Source: Pseudorhodobacter sp. MZDSW-24AT
GTDB lineage: Bacteria > Pseudomonadota > Alphaproteobacteria > Rhodobacterales > Rhodobacteraceae
Direction: 5' to 3'
NCBI RefSeq assembly: GCF_002794355.1
Contig: NZ_PGOI01000003.1
Coordinates: forward strand, 186,001 to 250,000
Length of the DNA stretch: 64,000 nucleotides
The translations under genes and the position numbers were made by a program. Below the pieces are notes generated by a model, which saw only the letters and a list, made by a program, of their open reading frames with translations, did not search any database and was not told where the DNA came from. This document shows, one piece after another, positions 26,389 to 34,784 of this stretch; position 1 is the stretch's first letter, and each line of letters starts with the position of its first letter.

Positions 26389-27126
26389 ATGACACAGCGC
26401 AGCATTCTGATCACCGGGGCCGGTTCTGGCATCGGAAGAGCCACAGCCCGCCGCTTTCTGGCGGCAGGCTGGCGCGTGGCACTGGTGGGACGGCGCGGCG
26501 AGGCATTGCGGGCGACCGCTGGCGAGCATGAGGCCTTGGTGCTTCCGTTGGATGTCACCGATCCGGCGCAAGTGGAAGCCGGTTTCGCGCAGCTGGAATC
26601 GGCGTTTGGGCGTTTGGACGTTTTGTTCAACAACGCGGGCATGTCCTTGCCGGGTAAGCCAATTGACGAAATTGCTGTCGAAGATTGGCTGGCGCTGTCG
26701 AATGTGAACATAACGGGCATGTTTCTGTGCGCGCGCGCGGCCTTTGGTATGATGCGTCGGCAAAGCCCGCAAGGCGGACGCATCATCAACAACGGCTCGA
26801 TCAGCGCGGATCGCCCGCGTCCCGGCTCTGTGCCGTATACGATGTCAAAACACGCGGTCACCGGTTTGACGAAAACCTTGGCAGTGGACGGGCGGCGATT
26901 TGATATTGCCTGCGGTCAAATCGATATCGGCAATGCCGCAAGCGAAATGACGGCGGGCTTTTCGGCCGGGATGCCTCAAGCCAACGGAGATATCCGGCCG
27001 GAGCCTGTGATGCCCGTCGCGCATGTGGCCGAGACCGTTCTGCATATGGCGAGCCTGCCGATTGATGTGAACATGCCCTTCGTGACGATCATGGCGCGAG
27101 ACATGCCCTATCTGGGTCGCGGCTGA
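26389..27126 (+). CDS. Short-chain dehydrogenase/reductase
   Basis: 245-residue classical SDR. It has ILITGAGSGIGRATA (TGxxxGIG coenzyme motif), LDVT, NNAG near residue 85, catalytic Ser in NNGSISADRPRPGSVPYTMSK with Tyr and Lys in YxxxK, then a substrate loop. The Arg in VGRRGEAL after the second strand suggests NADP(H). The substrate is not predictable. It overlaps the convergent ArsR-type gene by 19 bases. Confidence 0.88.
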   Translation: MTQRSILITGAGSGIGRATARRFLAAGWRVALVGRRGEALRATAGEHEALVLPLDVTDPAQVEAGFAQLESAFGRLDVLFNNAGMSLPGKPIDEIAVEDWLALSNVNITGMFLCARAAFGMMRRQSPQGGRIINNGSISADRPRPGSVPYTMSKHAVTGLTKTLAVDGRRFDIACGQIDIGNAASEMTAGFSAGMPQANGDIRPEPVMPVAHVAETVLHMASLPIDVNMPFVTIMARDMPYLGRG

Positions 27127-27488
27127 GGCGTTCCGTTCGCATCCGGTTTGCAGAACAGATCATGCATCAAAACAATGGTGCGGCTGACCTTCGGGTCTTG
27201 AATAGCGTAGTAAATGGCTTTGCCTTCCCGCCGACATGACACCAGACCGTCCAGCCGGAGCCGTGACAGTTGCTGACTCACCGCGGCTTGCCGACTGTCC
27301 AGCAGCCGTTCCAGCTCTGTCACTGTTTTTTCTCCTGTCGACAGATGGCACAGGATCATCAAGCGCCCTTCATGGCTCAGCGCCTTGAGGAAACTCGCCG
27401 CCAATGCGGCCTGCACTTCCATCGCGGCGGGCGTCAGGACGGCGACGTCCGCATCAGGCGTGGTCACGTTGCCCCTCTGATCTGTCAT
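27108..27488 (-). CDS. ArsR-family regulator of SqrR/BigR persulfide-sensor type
   Basis: 126-residue winged-helix repressor. The recognition region is VTELERLLDSRQAAVSQQLSRLRLDGLVSCRREGKAIYYAI. No ELCVCDL-type metal site is present. Instead Cys47 (RLMILCHL) and Cys113 (DLFCKP) are 66 residues apart, the same spacing as the two cysteines of SqrR and BigR that form a polysulfide bridge. A third cysteine (Cys85) lies in the DNA-binding wing. The ATG at 27488 gives normal length; an open frame reaching 27569 adds nothing homologous. The target genes are not evident from the neighbourhood. Confidence 0.8.
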   Translation of the reverse strand: MTDQRGNVTTPDADVAVLTPAAMEVQAALAASFLKALSHEGRLMILCHLSTGEKTVTELERLLDSRQAAVSQQLSRLRLDGLVSCRREGKAIYYAIQDPKVSRTIVLMHDLFCKPDANGTPQPRPR

Positions 27489-27549
27489 GCTGTCCACCCG
27501 CAAAGGCTCCCCTGAGAGACTATCACATTCACAGCTGTCTATATAATGA

Positions 27550-27580
27550 GGGCTGACCCGCGCAAACAAGGGGTCAGCCC
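27550..27580 (-). terminator. Probable terminator of the opp operon
   Basis: A perfect 10-base-pair stem GGGCTGACCC / GGGTCAGCCC (27550-27559 and 27571-27580) with an 11-base loop lies 16 bases past the oppC stop. On the minus strand it is followed by TCATTATATAG, only partly U-rich. Confidence 0.6.
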
Positions 27581-27596
27581 ATGCGCAGCGGGGAGA

Positions 27597-28517
27597 TCAG
27601 CGCCCGCGAATGCGGGGGTCCAGCGCGTCGCGCAGACCGTCGCCGATGTAATTGACGGAGAGCACGGTCAGAGAGATGGCGATGCCGGGCCAGATCACAC
27701 GCTCGGGATACTGCTGGATGTAGTCTACGCCATCAAAGAGCAAGCGTCCCCATGTCGGAAAGTCGGGGGGGAAGCCAAGCCCAAGGAAGGAGAGCGCGCT
27801 TTCGGTGATGATGGCGCTGGCGATGCCCAACGTGGCCGAAACCATGATCGGGCTGACGACATTGGGCAGGATATGGCGCAGGATCATCCGGCGCGAGGGC
27901 GTGCCGATAGACCGCGCCGCCAAAACGAATTCGCGTTCTTTCAATGCCAGAACATCACCCCGCACGATGCGTGCCGCCTGCATCCAGCTGGTCACACCGA
28001 TCGCAAAGACGATCAAAAGGAAGGTGCCGCCTTCGGGCCCCAAGGCACGTGCCAGAGGATCGCGGAACAACATCACCATGACGAGAAGCAAGGGCAACAA
28101 GGGCAGGGCAAGGAACAGGTCCGTCAATCGCATCAGCGGGCCATCCAGCCGTTTGAAGTAACCGGCCAAGACACCGATCAAAGTGCCAAGAAGGATGGAG
28201 ATCACCATGGCGACCAATCCGACCGCAATGGAGACCTGCCCCCCCTTCATCATCCGCGCCAGCATGTCCCGGCCCAGCTGATCGGTGCCCAGCGGAAATT
28301 GCCAGCTCGGAGGCTTGTTGCGGGTGCGGATCATTTCGGCGGCGTTCGGATTGATATAGGTTGGATCCTTGGTCCAGATGAGCGGACCGACCGTGACAAA
28401 CAGGATGAGCAACACAAAAACGGTCAGCGCTGCCACTGCGCCTTTGTGTGTTTTGAACTGCGCCCAGACATCCGCCCATTGGCTGCGGGGTTTTTCGACG
28501 ACGGATGTATCAGTCAT
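27597..28517 (-). CDS. Peptide/opine-type ABC transporter permease (OppC/DppC family)
   Basis: 306-residue inner-membrane permease. About six hydrophobic helices and an N-terminal OppC_N segment (HKGAVAALTVFVLLILFVTVGPLIW) are visible. The EAA loop is ARSIGTPSRRMILRHILPNVVSPIMVSATLGIASAIITESALSFLGLG. PTWGRLLFDGVDYIQQYPERVIWPGIAISLTVLSVNYIGDGLRDALDPR closes it, typical of DppC/OppC. The ATG at 28517 overlaps the permease gene upstream by 8 bases. It is the last gene of the operon, followed by a hairpin. Confidence 0.88.
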   Translation of the reverse strand: MTDTSVVEKPRSQWADVWAQFKTHKGAVAALTVFVLLILFVTVGPLIWTKDPTYINPNAAEMIRTRNKPPSWQFPLGTDQLGRDMLARMMKGGQVSIAVGLVAMVISILLGTLIGVLAGYFKRLDGPLMRLTDLFLALPLLPLLLVMVMLFRDPLARALGPEGGTFLLIVFAIGVTSWMQAARIVRGDVLALKEREFVLAARSIGTPSRRMILRHILPNVVSPIMVSATLGIASAIITESALSFLGLGFPPDFPTWGRLLFDGVDYIQQYPERVIWPGIAISLTVLSVNYIGDGLRDALDPRIRGR

Positions 28518-29517
28518 AGCGGATCCTCGGGTCGAGCATGCCGTAAAGCACATCGGCGATCAGGTTAAAAAGCACGATCAGCACGGCAAAGATAAAGGTA
28601 AGGGTCTGAACCATCGGCAGATCCGATCCCTGAATGGCATTGATCAGAAGAGCACCCAGCCCGTTCACCTTGAACACCTGCTCGGTGATGATGGCACCGC
28701 CAAAGATGGTGGGGATGCCAAGGGCGATGACGGTGACCACGGGAATGAGTGAGTTGCGCAAGACGTGTTTGAGCACCACGATGCGTTCGGCCATGCCTTT
28801 GGCGCGCGCCGTGCGCACATAATCCTGTCCTAGATTGTCGAGCATGGACGAGCGCATGTAGCGGCTGATCTGTGACGCATTGTAAAGAGCCAGAACGGCA
28901 ACGGGCATGGCCATCTGCTTGGCCTGCAAAAGAAAGGTCTCCCAGCTGGTCACGCGCAAAGAGGTATCATAGATCGATGGAAACCAGCCCAGATTGACTG
29001 AAAACACAAGGATCAGCACGACACCCGTAAAAAAGGTTGGGACGGAAAAGCCGATCATCGAGATGAAGGTGCCAACTTGGTCGAACCAAGAATATTGACG
29101 GTAGGCGGAGTAGATCCCGATTGGAAGCGCGATGATCACGCCGATCACATAAGCCGAGCCGACGACCGTAAGGGTCTGTGGCATGCGCTCTAGAATGATG
29201 TCCATCACGGGGCTGCGCGATTGCCAGCTGACGATGCGCTGCATGCCCTCGGCATGGCTGGTGCCGAAAAGACTGTCGATCAGGACGAGTGGCTCGACGT
29301 AGAAAAACTGTTTCAGCCACAGCAGATAGCGGACGAGAATGGGTTCATTCGCGCCCATTGCCTCGATGATCCGGAGCCGGACTTCAGGGGGAACAGTCAG
29401 AGGAATTTGGCTCATGGGAGAGCCGGGTGCGAAATCCACCAAAAGAAAGATCACAAGACTGATGAACAGAAGCGTCGGGATGGCAAGGAGCAACCGACGG
29501 ATCGTGAAGGTGAGCAT
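28510..29517 (-). CDS. Peptide/opine-type ABC transporter permease (OppB/DppB family)
   Basis: 335-residue permease with MLTFTIRRLLLAIPTLLFISLVIFLLVDFAPGSP at the N-terminus. The EAA-type segment is YVRTARAKGMAERIVVLKHVLRNSLIPVVTVIALGIPTIFGGAIITEQVFKVNGLG, and DVLYGMLDPRIRYD ends it. Both are OppB/DppB marks. The ATG at 29517 is placed at the first conserved residue. A 143-base gap separates it from the binding-protein gene upstream and contains two inverted copies of the window's 19-base palindrome. Confidence 0.9.
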   Translation of the reverse strand: MLTFTIRRLLLAIPTLLFISLVIFLLVDFAPGSPMSQIPLTVPPEVRLRIIEAMGANEPILVRYLLWLKQFFYVEPLVLIDSLFGTSHAEGMQRIVSWQSRSPVMDIILERMPQTLTVVGSAYVIGVIIALPIGIYSAYRQYSWFDQVGTFISMIGFSVPTFFTGVVLILVFSVNLGWFPSIYDTSLRVTSWETFLLQAKQMAMPVAVLALYNASQISRYMRSSMLDNLGQDYVRTARAKGMAERIVVLKHVLRNSLIPVVTVIALGIPTIFGGAIITEQVFKVNGLGALLINAIQGSDLPMVQTLTFIFAVLIVLFNLIADVLYGMLDPRIRYD

Positions 29518-29550
29518 ATGCAACGCCTCGGCACAGCGGTTGGACAGCAC

Positions 29551-29569
29551 GAATTTTCTGCGAAAATTC
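29551..29569. repeat. 19-base palindrome, copy A
   Basis: GAATTTTCTGCGAAAATTC, an 8-base inverted repeat around a 3-base centre, lies 34 bases upstream of the oppB-type start. With the preceding GCAC it forms a 23-base exact inverted match to copy B (29617-29639), 47 bases away. The two could pair with each other in the oppA-oppB transcript. Confidence 0.8.
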
Positions 29570-29616
29570 AGATCCGCGCGCGGGAAAGCACCATGAAAGA
29601 GAGAGGGCGCAGCGGG

Positions 29617-29635
29617 GAATTTTCGCAGAAAATTC
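29617..29635. repeat. 19-base palindrome, copy B
   Basis: GAATTTTCGCAGAAAATTC is the reverse complement of copy A, 25 bases after the binding-protein stop. Its flanks extend the pairing: GGGCGC and GCGGG on one side face CCC, GCC and GCGCCC on the other (about 29605-29650), giving a long GC-rich imperfect stem around the AT-rich core. Confidence 0.8.
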
Positions 29636-29660
29636 GTGCCCGCCGCGCCCCAAGTTCAGG

Positions 29661-31361
29661 TTACTGGACGCGGAACCAGTCGCTCGCGTTCCAAAGCTCT
29701 GAATCCCAAGTGTTCAGAACCACACCGCCCAACGTATTGGAATGGGCCGACAACCGACCGCGGTCCACGAGAGGCACCACAACATAGCTGTCTTTCGTCA
29801 GCATCTCGTTCAGGCGGATGGCGATTTCGCCGCGTTTTTCCATCTCACGTGTCGTGGCAAGTTCCGCGACCAGTGCATCATAGGCCGGATCACAGAAACG
29901 GTTGATGTTCTCGCCTTGCCAGCCGTTGGCCGGGCTGGGCGCCTTGTCGCAGAGGTATTGCGCGAGATAGGGCTCGGGATCGGTGCCATCGAAGTTGTTG
30001 GCATACATCTCGACGTCCGCATAGAACTTCTGGAAGGTGTCGGGCGAACCGGGATCGCCGCCGAAGTAGACGCCCCCATCAATCGACTTCAGTTCGACAT
30101 CGACGCCCAGTTCGTTCCACCAGCCTTTGATCAGCGCTTGGAAATCTTGGCGCACCGCGTTGACCGACGTCTGGTACAGGATCTTCAGCGGTTTGCCGTC
30201 TTTTTCGCGGATGCCATTGGCGCCCACGGTCCAACCGGCTTCTTCCAGCAACGCCTTGGCGCCTTCCATGTCCTGCGCGATGCAGTCGGTGTTGGGCGAG
30301 GCATAAATGGCCGGGGCAGGCACGAGGTTACAGGTGGCGCGGCCCGCGTTGCCATAGCCGACTTCCACCAGAAGGTTGCGGTCGATTGCCATCGACAGCG
30401 CCTTGCGCACGCGGATATCCGACAGGAAAGGGTGCGGATGTGCTGCGGTCGAGCGTTCGCCTTCCGGCAGGTCGGGCGACGGATCGGTCATGTTCATCTC
30501 AATACGCTCGACCAGCGTGCCAAAGGCAGAGACGAATTTGCCTTTGCCGCCCTGTTCCATCTGCGCTTGCAGTTCGGGGTTGATCTGGGTGTTCCAAGCG
30601 TAATCGAACTCACCGGTTTCCATCACGGCGCGGGCGGCGCCTGCCGCATCACCGCCGCCCTTGACGGTCATGGTGGCAAAGCGCGGTTTGGCCGGATCTC
30701 GGTAATTCGGGTTGGCGGCCAGTTCCACCACGTCATTCACCTTGAAGTCGGTGACCATGAACGGGCCGGTGCCGATGGGTTTGAAGTTCTGATCGGTGCA
30801 AGTTGGCGCTGCGGTGCCAAGGCAGTTGGCGAATTGCGCCTTTTGGAGGATCGGCGAAGTGGCGCCCACAAAGGCCGTAAACGGGTTCGGCTTTGGCGCC
30901 TCCCACGTGATCTTGACGGTCAGATCATCGATGGCCTCGACTTTCGAGATGCCTTCATAGCGCGCGGCCTGCGCACAGCCCCCTTCGGGATGCGTGCAAT
31001 ATTCGTAAGAGAAGACCGCATCCGCAGCGGTCACCGGCGTGCCATCTGACCATAGCAGGCCGGGGGTGATCTTCCACGTGATCGTGGTCAGATCCTCGGA
31101 AATGCCACCATTCTCGACCGACGGAATTTCGGTTACAAGCCGCGGGATGACATTGCCGTCCTGATCGAAGCCGGCCAGCGGTTCCAGCACAAGACTGCCC
31201 ACTTCAACGTCCTTGGTGCCCGAGGACAGGTAGGCGTTCATGATCGACACGGCCTGTGAATACAGGACCTTGACGTTGCCATCGGCCCCGCGTTCCGCGA
31301 AGGCGGCTGGCGCAAAAGCCAGTGTGGCTGCTGCGCCCAGAAGGGCGGTTTTCAGTTTCAT
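29661..31361 (-). CDS. Peptide/opine-type ABC transporter substrate-binding protein (SBP_bac_5)
   Basis: 566-residue periplasmic binding protein. Signal peptide [25 protein letters not shown] precedes the family-5 opening VKVLYSQAVSIMNAYLSSGTKDVEVGSLVLEPLAGFDQDGNVIPRLVTEIPS and the TWKITPGLLWSDGTPVTAADAVFSYEYC motif (usual form: F.LR..v.WhDG.p.tA.DV.fs). KALSMAIDRNLLVEVGYG and ATCNLVPAP follow. Several cysteine pairs (THPEGGCAQ, ANCLGTAAPTCTD) suggest disulfides. The ATG overlaps the upstream ATPase gene by 4 bases. The ligand cannot be read; downstream deacylases and an amine oxidase across the divergent promoter suggest modified amino acids, opines or peptides. Confidence 0.9.
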   Translation of the reverse strand: MKLKTALLGAAATLAFAPAAFAERGADGNVKVLYSQAVSIMNAYLSSGTKDVEVGSLVLEPLAGFDQDGNVIPRLVTEIPSVENGGISEDLTTITWKITPGLLWSDGTPVTAADAVFSYEYCTHPEGGCAQAARYEGISKVEAIDDLTVKITWEAPKPNPFTAFVGATSPILQKAQFANCLGTAAPTCTDQNFKPIGTGPFMVTDFKVNDVVELAANPNYRDPAKPRFATMTVKGGGDAAGAARAVMETGEFDYAWNTQINPELQAQMEQGGKGKFVSAFGTLVERIEMNMTDPSPDLPEGERSTAAHPHPFLSDIRVRKALSMAIDRNLLVEVGYGNAGRATCNLVPAPAIYASPNTDCIAQDMEGAKALLEEAGWTVGANGIREKDGKPLKILYQTSVNAVRQDFQALIKGWWNELGVDVELKSIDGGVYFGGDPGSPDTFQKFYADVEMYANNFDGTDPEPYLAQYLCDKAPSPANGWQGENINRFCDPAYDALVAELATTREMEKRGEIAIRLNEMLTKDSYVVVPLVDRGRLSAHSNTLGGVVLNTWDSELWNASDWFRVQ

Positions 31362-32419
31362 CGATTGTCTCCTTGTTGGTTGTGCTCTTTGGCTTGAAGT
31401 GCGTCGGTTGATCCGACGGCGGTGGTGTTGGAAAACAGATGGCAAGCGACAAAGCGCCCCGGCTCGACTTCGGCCAGTTCGGGTTTGAGCTGACGACACA
31501 GGTCAAAGACCTTGGGGCAGCGGGTGCAAAAGTTGCACCCCTTTGGCGGGTTTGCGGGCGATGGCACATCGCCTTGAAGGATGATGCGCTGACGCGTTTG
31601 CGCCAGCGTCGGATCGGGTTCCGGCACCGCCGAGAGAAGGGCTTCGGCATAGGGGTGCAGTGGCCGCGCATAAAGCGCATCGCGCGGCGACAATTCGGCG
31701 ATCCGCCCCAGATACATCACCGCCACGCGGTCGGCGATGTGGCGCACCATCGAGAGGTCATGGCTGATGAACAGATACGTCAGGCCAAACTTGTCTTGCA
31801 GATCTTCCAGCAGGTTCACCACCTGTGCTTGGATCGAGACATCCAAGGCGGCGATCGGCTCATCGCAAACGATGAAGCGTGGATTGAGCGCGAGCGCGCG
31901 GGCGATGCCGATGCGCTGCCGCTGGCCGCCGGAAAATTCATGCGGGAAACGATTGGCAAATCGGCGGTTCAGCCCGACAGCATCCATCAGCTCGTAAATG
32001 CGCGCAAGTTTGCGATTGCTGTCCCAGTCGGTGTGCTCGTCCAGCGGTTCGCCGATGATGTCGGCGAGCGTCATCCGCGGGTTCAGGCTGGCCTGCGGGT
32101 CTTGAAACACCATCTGCATCTGCGGGCGCGCACGACGTAACGCCTCTGGCGCAAGACTGGCGATGTCGGTGCCGTTGATAACGACCTTGCCATCCGTGAT
32201 CTCGTAAAGCCGGAGCAGCGCGCGTCCGACCGTGGATTTGCCACAGCCAGACTCGCCGACAAGCCCCAATGTTTCGCCCGGCATGATGTCGAAACTGACC
32301 CCGTCGACGGCTTTCACATCTCCGGTGTGGCGGCGCAAAAGCCCTGAATAGATCGGGAAATACATCTTGAGGCCGCGGACCTGAACCAGCGGCGCTGGCG
32401 CCTTCGTCACATCAAGCAT
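31358..32419 (-). CDS. Peptide/opine-type ABC transporter ATP-binding protein (OppF/DppF)
   Basis: 353-residue ATPase: Walker [10 protein letters not shown] near residue 59, [14 protein letters not shown], signature [15 protein letters not shown], Walker B FIVCDEP, switch SHDLSMV. The C-terminal oligopeptide-transporter zone has [15 protein letters not shown] with four cysteines, typical of OppF and likely to hold an Fe-S cluster. The ATG at 32419 overlaps the OppD-type gene by 8 bases; its stop overlaps the binding-protein ATG by 4. Confidence 0.92.
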   Translation of the reverse strand: MLDVTKAPAPLVQVRGLKMYFPIYSGLLRRHTGDVKAVDGVSFDIMPGETLGLVGESGCGKSTVGRALLRLYEITDGKVVINGTDIASLAPEALRRARPQMQMVFQDPQASLNPRMTLADIIGEPLDEHTDWDSNRKLARIYELMDAVGLNRRFANRFPHEFSGGQRQRIGIARALALNPRFIVCDEPIAALDVSIQAQVVNLLEDLQDKFGLTYLFISHDLSMVRHIADRVAVMYLGRIAELSPRDALYARPLHPYAEALLSAVPEPDPTLAQTRQRIILQGDVPSPANPPKGCNFCTRCPKVFDLCRQLKPELAEVEPGRFVACHLFSNTTAVGSTDALQAKEHNQQGDNR

Positions 32420-33422
32420 GGGCACCTCTGGGGGACCAATGGCAAGCCACATCATGCCCTTGACCGACGGGGCGGCCATCTAGGGAACGGCGGTCCGGGT
32501 TCTCACTCTCGCAGCGGGCGAAAGCCTGTGGACAGCGGGCGCGGAATGGGCAGGCCGTGGGGGCGCCGATCAGGATCGGGGGCTGGCCTTCGATCACCTG
32601 CAGCCGCGCCGCGCGATCACCTGTTAGGGAAGGGATGGTCTTCAGCAAGGCGCGTGTATAAGGATGCTGCGGATTGGAAAACAACGCCCGCACCGGCGCC
32701 TGTTCGACCACTTGGCCGCCATACATCACCATGACACGGTCTGCGATGCCAGCGATGACGCCCAGATCGTGGGTGATCCAGACAATCGCCATGCCGAGTT
32801 TCTTGCGCAGATCTTTGACCAGCTCCAAGATCTGCGCTTGGATCGTCACATCCAGCGCGGTCGTGGGCTCGTCAGCAATCAGCACATCCGGGTCGCAGGC
32901 GAGGGCGATGGCGATCATCACACGCTGCCGCATGCCCCCCGAAAACTGATGTGGGTATGATTTCAGGCGCGCAGCCGCATCTGGAATACCCACCAGTGCC
33001 AGCAGTTCGGTGGCACGGATTTGCGCCTGCGCCTTGGTCATGCCCATATGACGCATGAGGGGTTCCATGATCTGGTTCCCGACCGTGAACACCGGATTAA
33101 GGCTGGTCATCGGGTCTTGAAAGACGAAACCAACCTTGGCTCCGCGCACGTTGCGCAGTTCTTCGGCGCTGATTTTCAGCAGGTCGCGATTGCCCAGCAT
33201 CACGGATCCCGCTCGCACATCCGCAGGTGGCGAGGGCAGCAGCCCAATCAGCGACATCATCGTTACAGATTTTCCAGAACCGCTTTCTCCGACGACGCCC
33301 AAAAGTTCGCCCGGGTTGAGATGAAAGCTCACGGAATTCACGGCATGCACTTCGCCCCCGCGGGTGCGAAACACCGTCTTCAGCCCTCGAACATCGAGGA
33401 CGGGCGCGGCCCCATCGGCCAT
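32412..33422 (-). CDS. Peptide/opine-type ABC transporter ATP-binding protein (OppD/DppD)
   Basis: 336-residue ATPase and first gene of the operon: Walker [27 protein letters not shown], signature [15 protein letters not shown], Walker B LIADEP, switch THDLGV. The C-terminal zone is [15 protein letters not shown], a cysteine set like that of OppF. The 201 bases before it are an AT-rich divergent promoter region shared with the ArgE-like gene (TTTTTATTTTATTTTT at about 33444-33460); I see no defined operator. Confidence 0.92.
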   Translation of the reverse strand: MADGAAPVLDVRGLKTVFRTRGGEVHAVNSVSFHLNPGELLGVVGESGSGKSVTMMSLIGLLPSPPADVRAGSVMLGNRDLLKISAEELRNVRGAKVGFVFQDPMTSLNPVFTVGNQIMEPLMRHMGMTKAQAQIRATELLALVGIPDAAARLKSYPHQFSGGMRQRVMIAIALACDPDVLIADEPTTALDVTIQAQILELVKDLRKKLGMAIVWITHDLGVIAGIADRVMVMYGGQVVEQAPVRALFSNPQHPYTRALLKTIPSLTGDRAARLQVIEGQPPILIGAPTACPFRARCPQAFARCESENPDRRSLDGRPVGQGHDVACHWSPRGAHA

Positions 33423-33623
33423 ATGTTAACCCCCAAGTGGTTCTTTTTATTTTATTTTTCCGGTGTCTCGGTCAAAGCCGGCCCGGTGATTTGACCAAGT
33501 GTTAGAGATTTTTATGCATCCCGCAAGCGGCTTGTTTGCGCTTCCCTTGCGTCAGAGGGTGCGGGCTTGACGTTGCCTGTTTTCGCGGCGCAGGTTTGCC
33601 TGTGAAGCAGCAAGGACGACCCG

Positions 33624-34784
33624 ATGGCAAACCGCCTTTCTCCGCGACAAATCCTCGATCATCTGGTGGCATTTCCCACTGTAAGCCGTGACAGCAATCT
33701 GCCTTTGATCGACTGGGTCGAAAGCTATCTGGCAAGCCACGGAATCCGTGCAGGTCGGCATTGGAACGAAGACGGGCGCAAAGCGGCGCTGTTCGCGCAT
33801 GTCGGCCCGATGGTGGAAGGCGGGGTGATCCTGTCGGGTCACACCGATGTTGTGCCGGTGGATGGTCAGACCTGGGCATCGGACCCATGGACGGTGACGG
33901 AGCGGGACGGGCGGCTTTACGGACGCGGCACCTGCGATATGAAGGGCTTTGATGCCTTGGCGATCTGGGCTTTGGTGGAAGGTCACTCACGCGGTCTGCG
34001 CCGACCGTTACAGATCGCACTGTCCTATGATGAAGAGACGGGATGTATGGGCGCGCCGCCGCTGATTGCTGCACTGCAGGCAGCGTTTCCCAAGGCCGAA
34101 GTCGCGATCATTGGCGAACCAAGCCGCATGAAAGCGGTGAATGGGCACAAGGGCGGCGCAGGCTATCGGGTCCATGTGCGCGGCTTTGAGGTTCATTCTT
34201 CGCTGCTGCCGCAGGGCGTGAGTGCAATCATGGAAGCGGCGCGGCTGATCATGTGGGCCAATGAACGCAATGCCGAAAACCGCGCCAAGGCGCCGTCGGC
34301 GGTGGCGGCATTGTTCGATCCTCCCTTTACAACGCTGCACACCGGGATGATTTCGGGCGGGACCGCGCATAACATCACCGCAGCCGATTGCCGCTATGTG
34401 ATGGAATTCCGAGTGGTGCCGGGCGAGCGGCCGGAAGATTGGTGCGAGGCTTTCGAGGCGGAAGTCGCCAAACTGCGTGCGGCGATCCAAACGGTGCGCC
34501 CGGAAGCGGATGTGCTGCTGGAGCGGTTTTTCGACGTTCCTCCTTTGGTTCCAGAAGCAAATGGTGCCGCAGAAGGGCTGGTGCGCCGCTTGACCGGAGA
34601 CAATGCCACCCATGTGGTCAGCTATGGGACAGAGGCAGGTCATTTTCAGGCGGTTGGAATTTCCAGCATTGTCTGTGGTCCGGGCGACATCGCGCAGGCG
34701 CATCAAGCGGATGAATACCTTGAGCTTTCGGAATTTCTGGCGGGACAGGCGTTCATGGAAAAACTTTTGGCCGATCTGTCATGA
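33624..34784 (+). CDS. ArgE/DapE-type M20 deacylase (acetylornithine deacetylase family)
   Basis: 386-residue zinc hydrolase that removes acyl groups from amino acids. Metal and catalytic sites are readable: SGHTDVVPVDGQ (His ligand and catalytic Asp), GRGTCDMKGF (bridging Asp), SYDEETGCMGAP (general-base Glu-Glu), and IGEPSRMKAVNGHKG. A dimerisation domain holds HSSLLPQGVSAIMEAARLI, and the C-terminal His ligand lies in AHQADEYLE. It is closest in look to ArgE, but its position in a catabolic cluster beside an importer suggests another N-acyl amino acid. The end overlaps the FAD oxidase gene by 4 bases. Confidence 0.85.
   Translation: MANRLSPRQILDHLVAFPTVSRDSNLPLIDWVESYLASHGIRAGRHWNEDGRKAALFAHVGPMVEGGVILSGHTDVVPVDGQTWASDPWTVTERDGRLYGRGTCDMKGFDALAIWALVEGHSRGLRRPLQIALSYDEETGCMGAPPLIAALQAAFPKAEVAIIGEPSRMKAVNGHKGGAGYRVHVRGFEVHSSLLPQGVSAIMEAARLIMWANERNAENRAKAPSAVAALFDPPFTTLHTGMISGGTAHNITAADCRYVMEFRVVPGERPEDWCEAFEAEVAKLRAAIQTVRPEADVLLERFFDVPPLVPEANGAAEGLVRRLTGDNATHVVSYGTEAGHFQAVGISSIVCGPGDIAQAHQADEYLELSEFLAGQAFMEKLLADLS

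Noticed and set aside
29742-31049. 435-codon open frame opposite the binding-protein gene
   Set aside because: Antisense shadow of a gene with a signal peptide and clear family motifs; no ribosome site.
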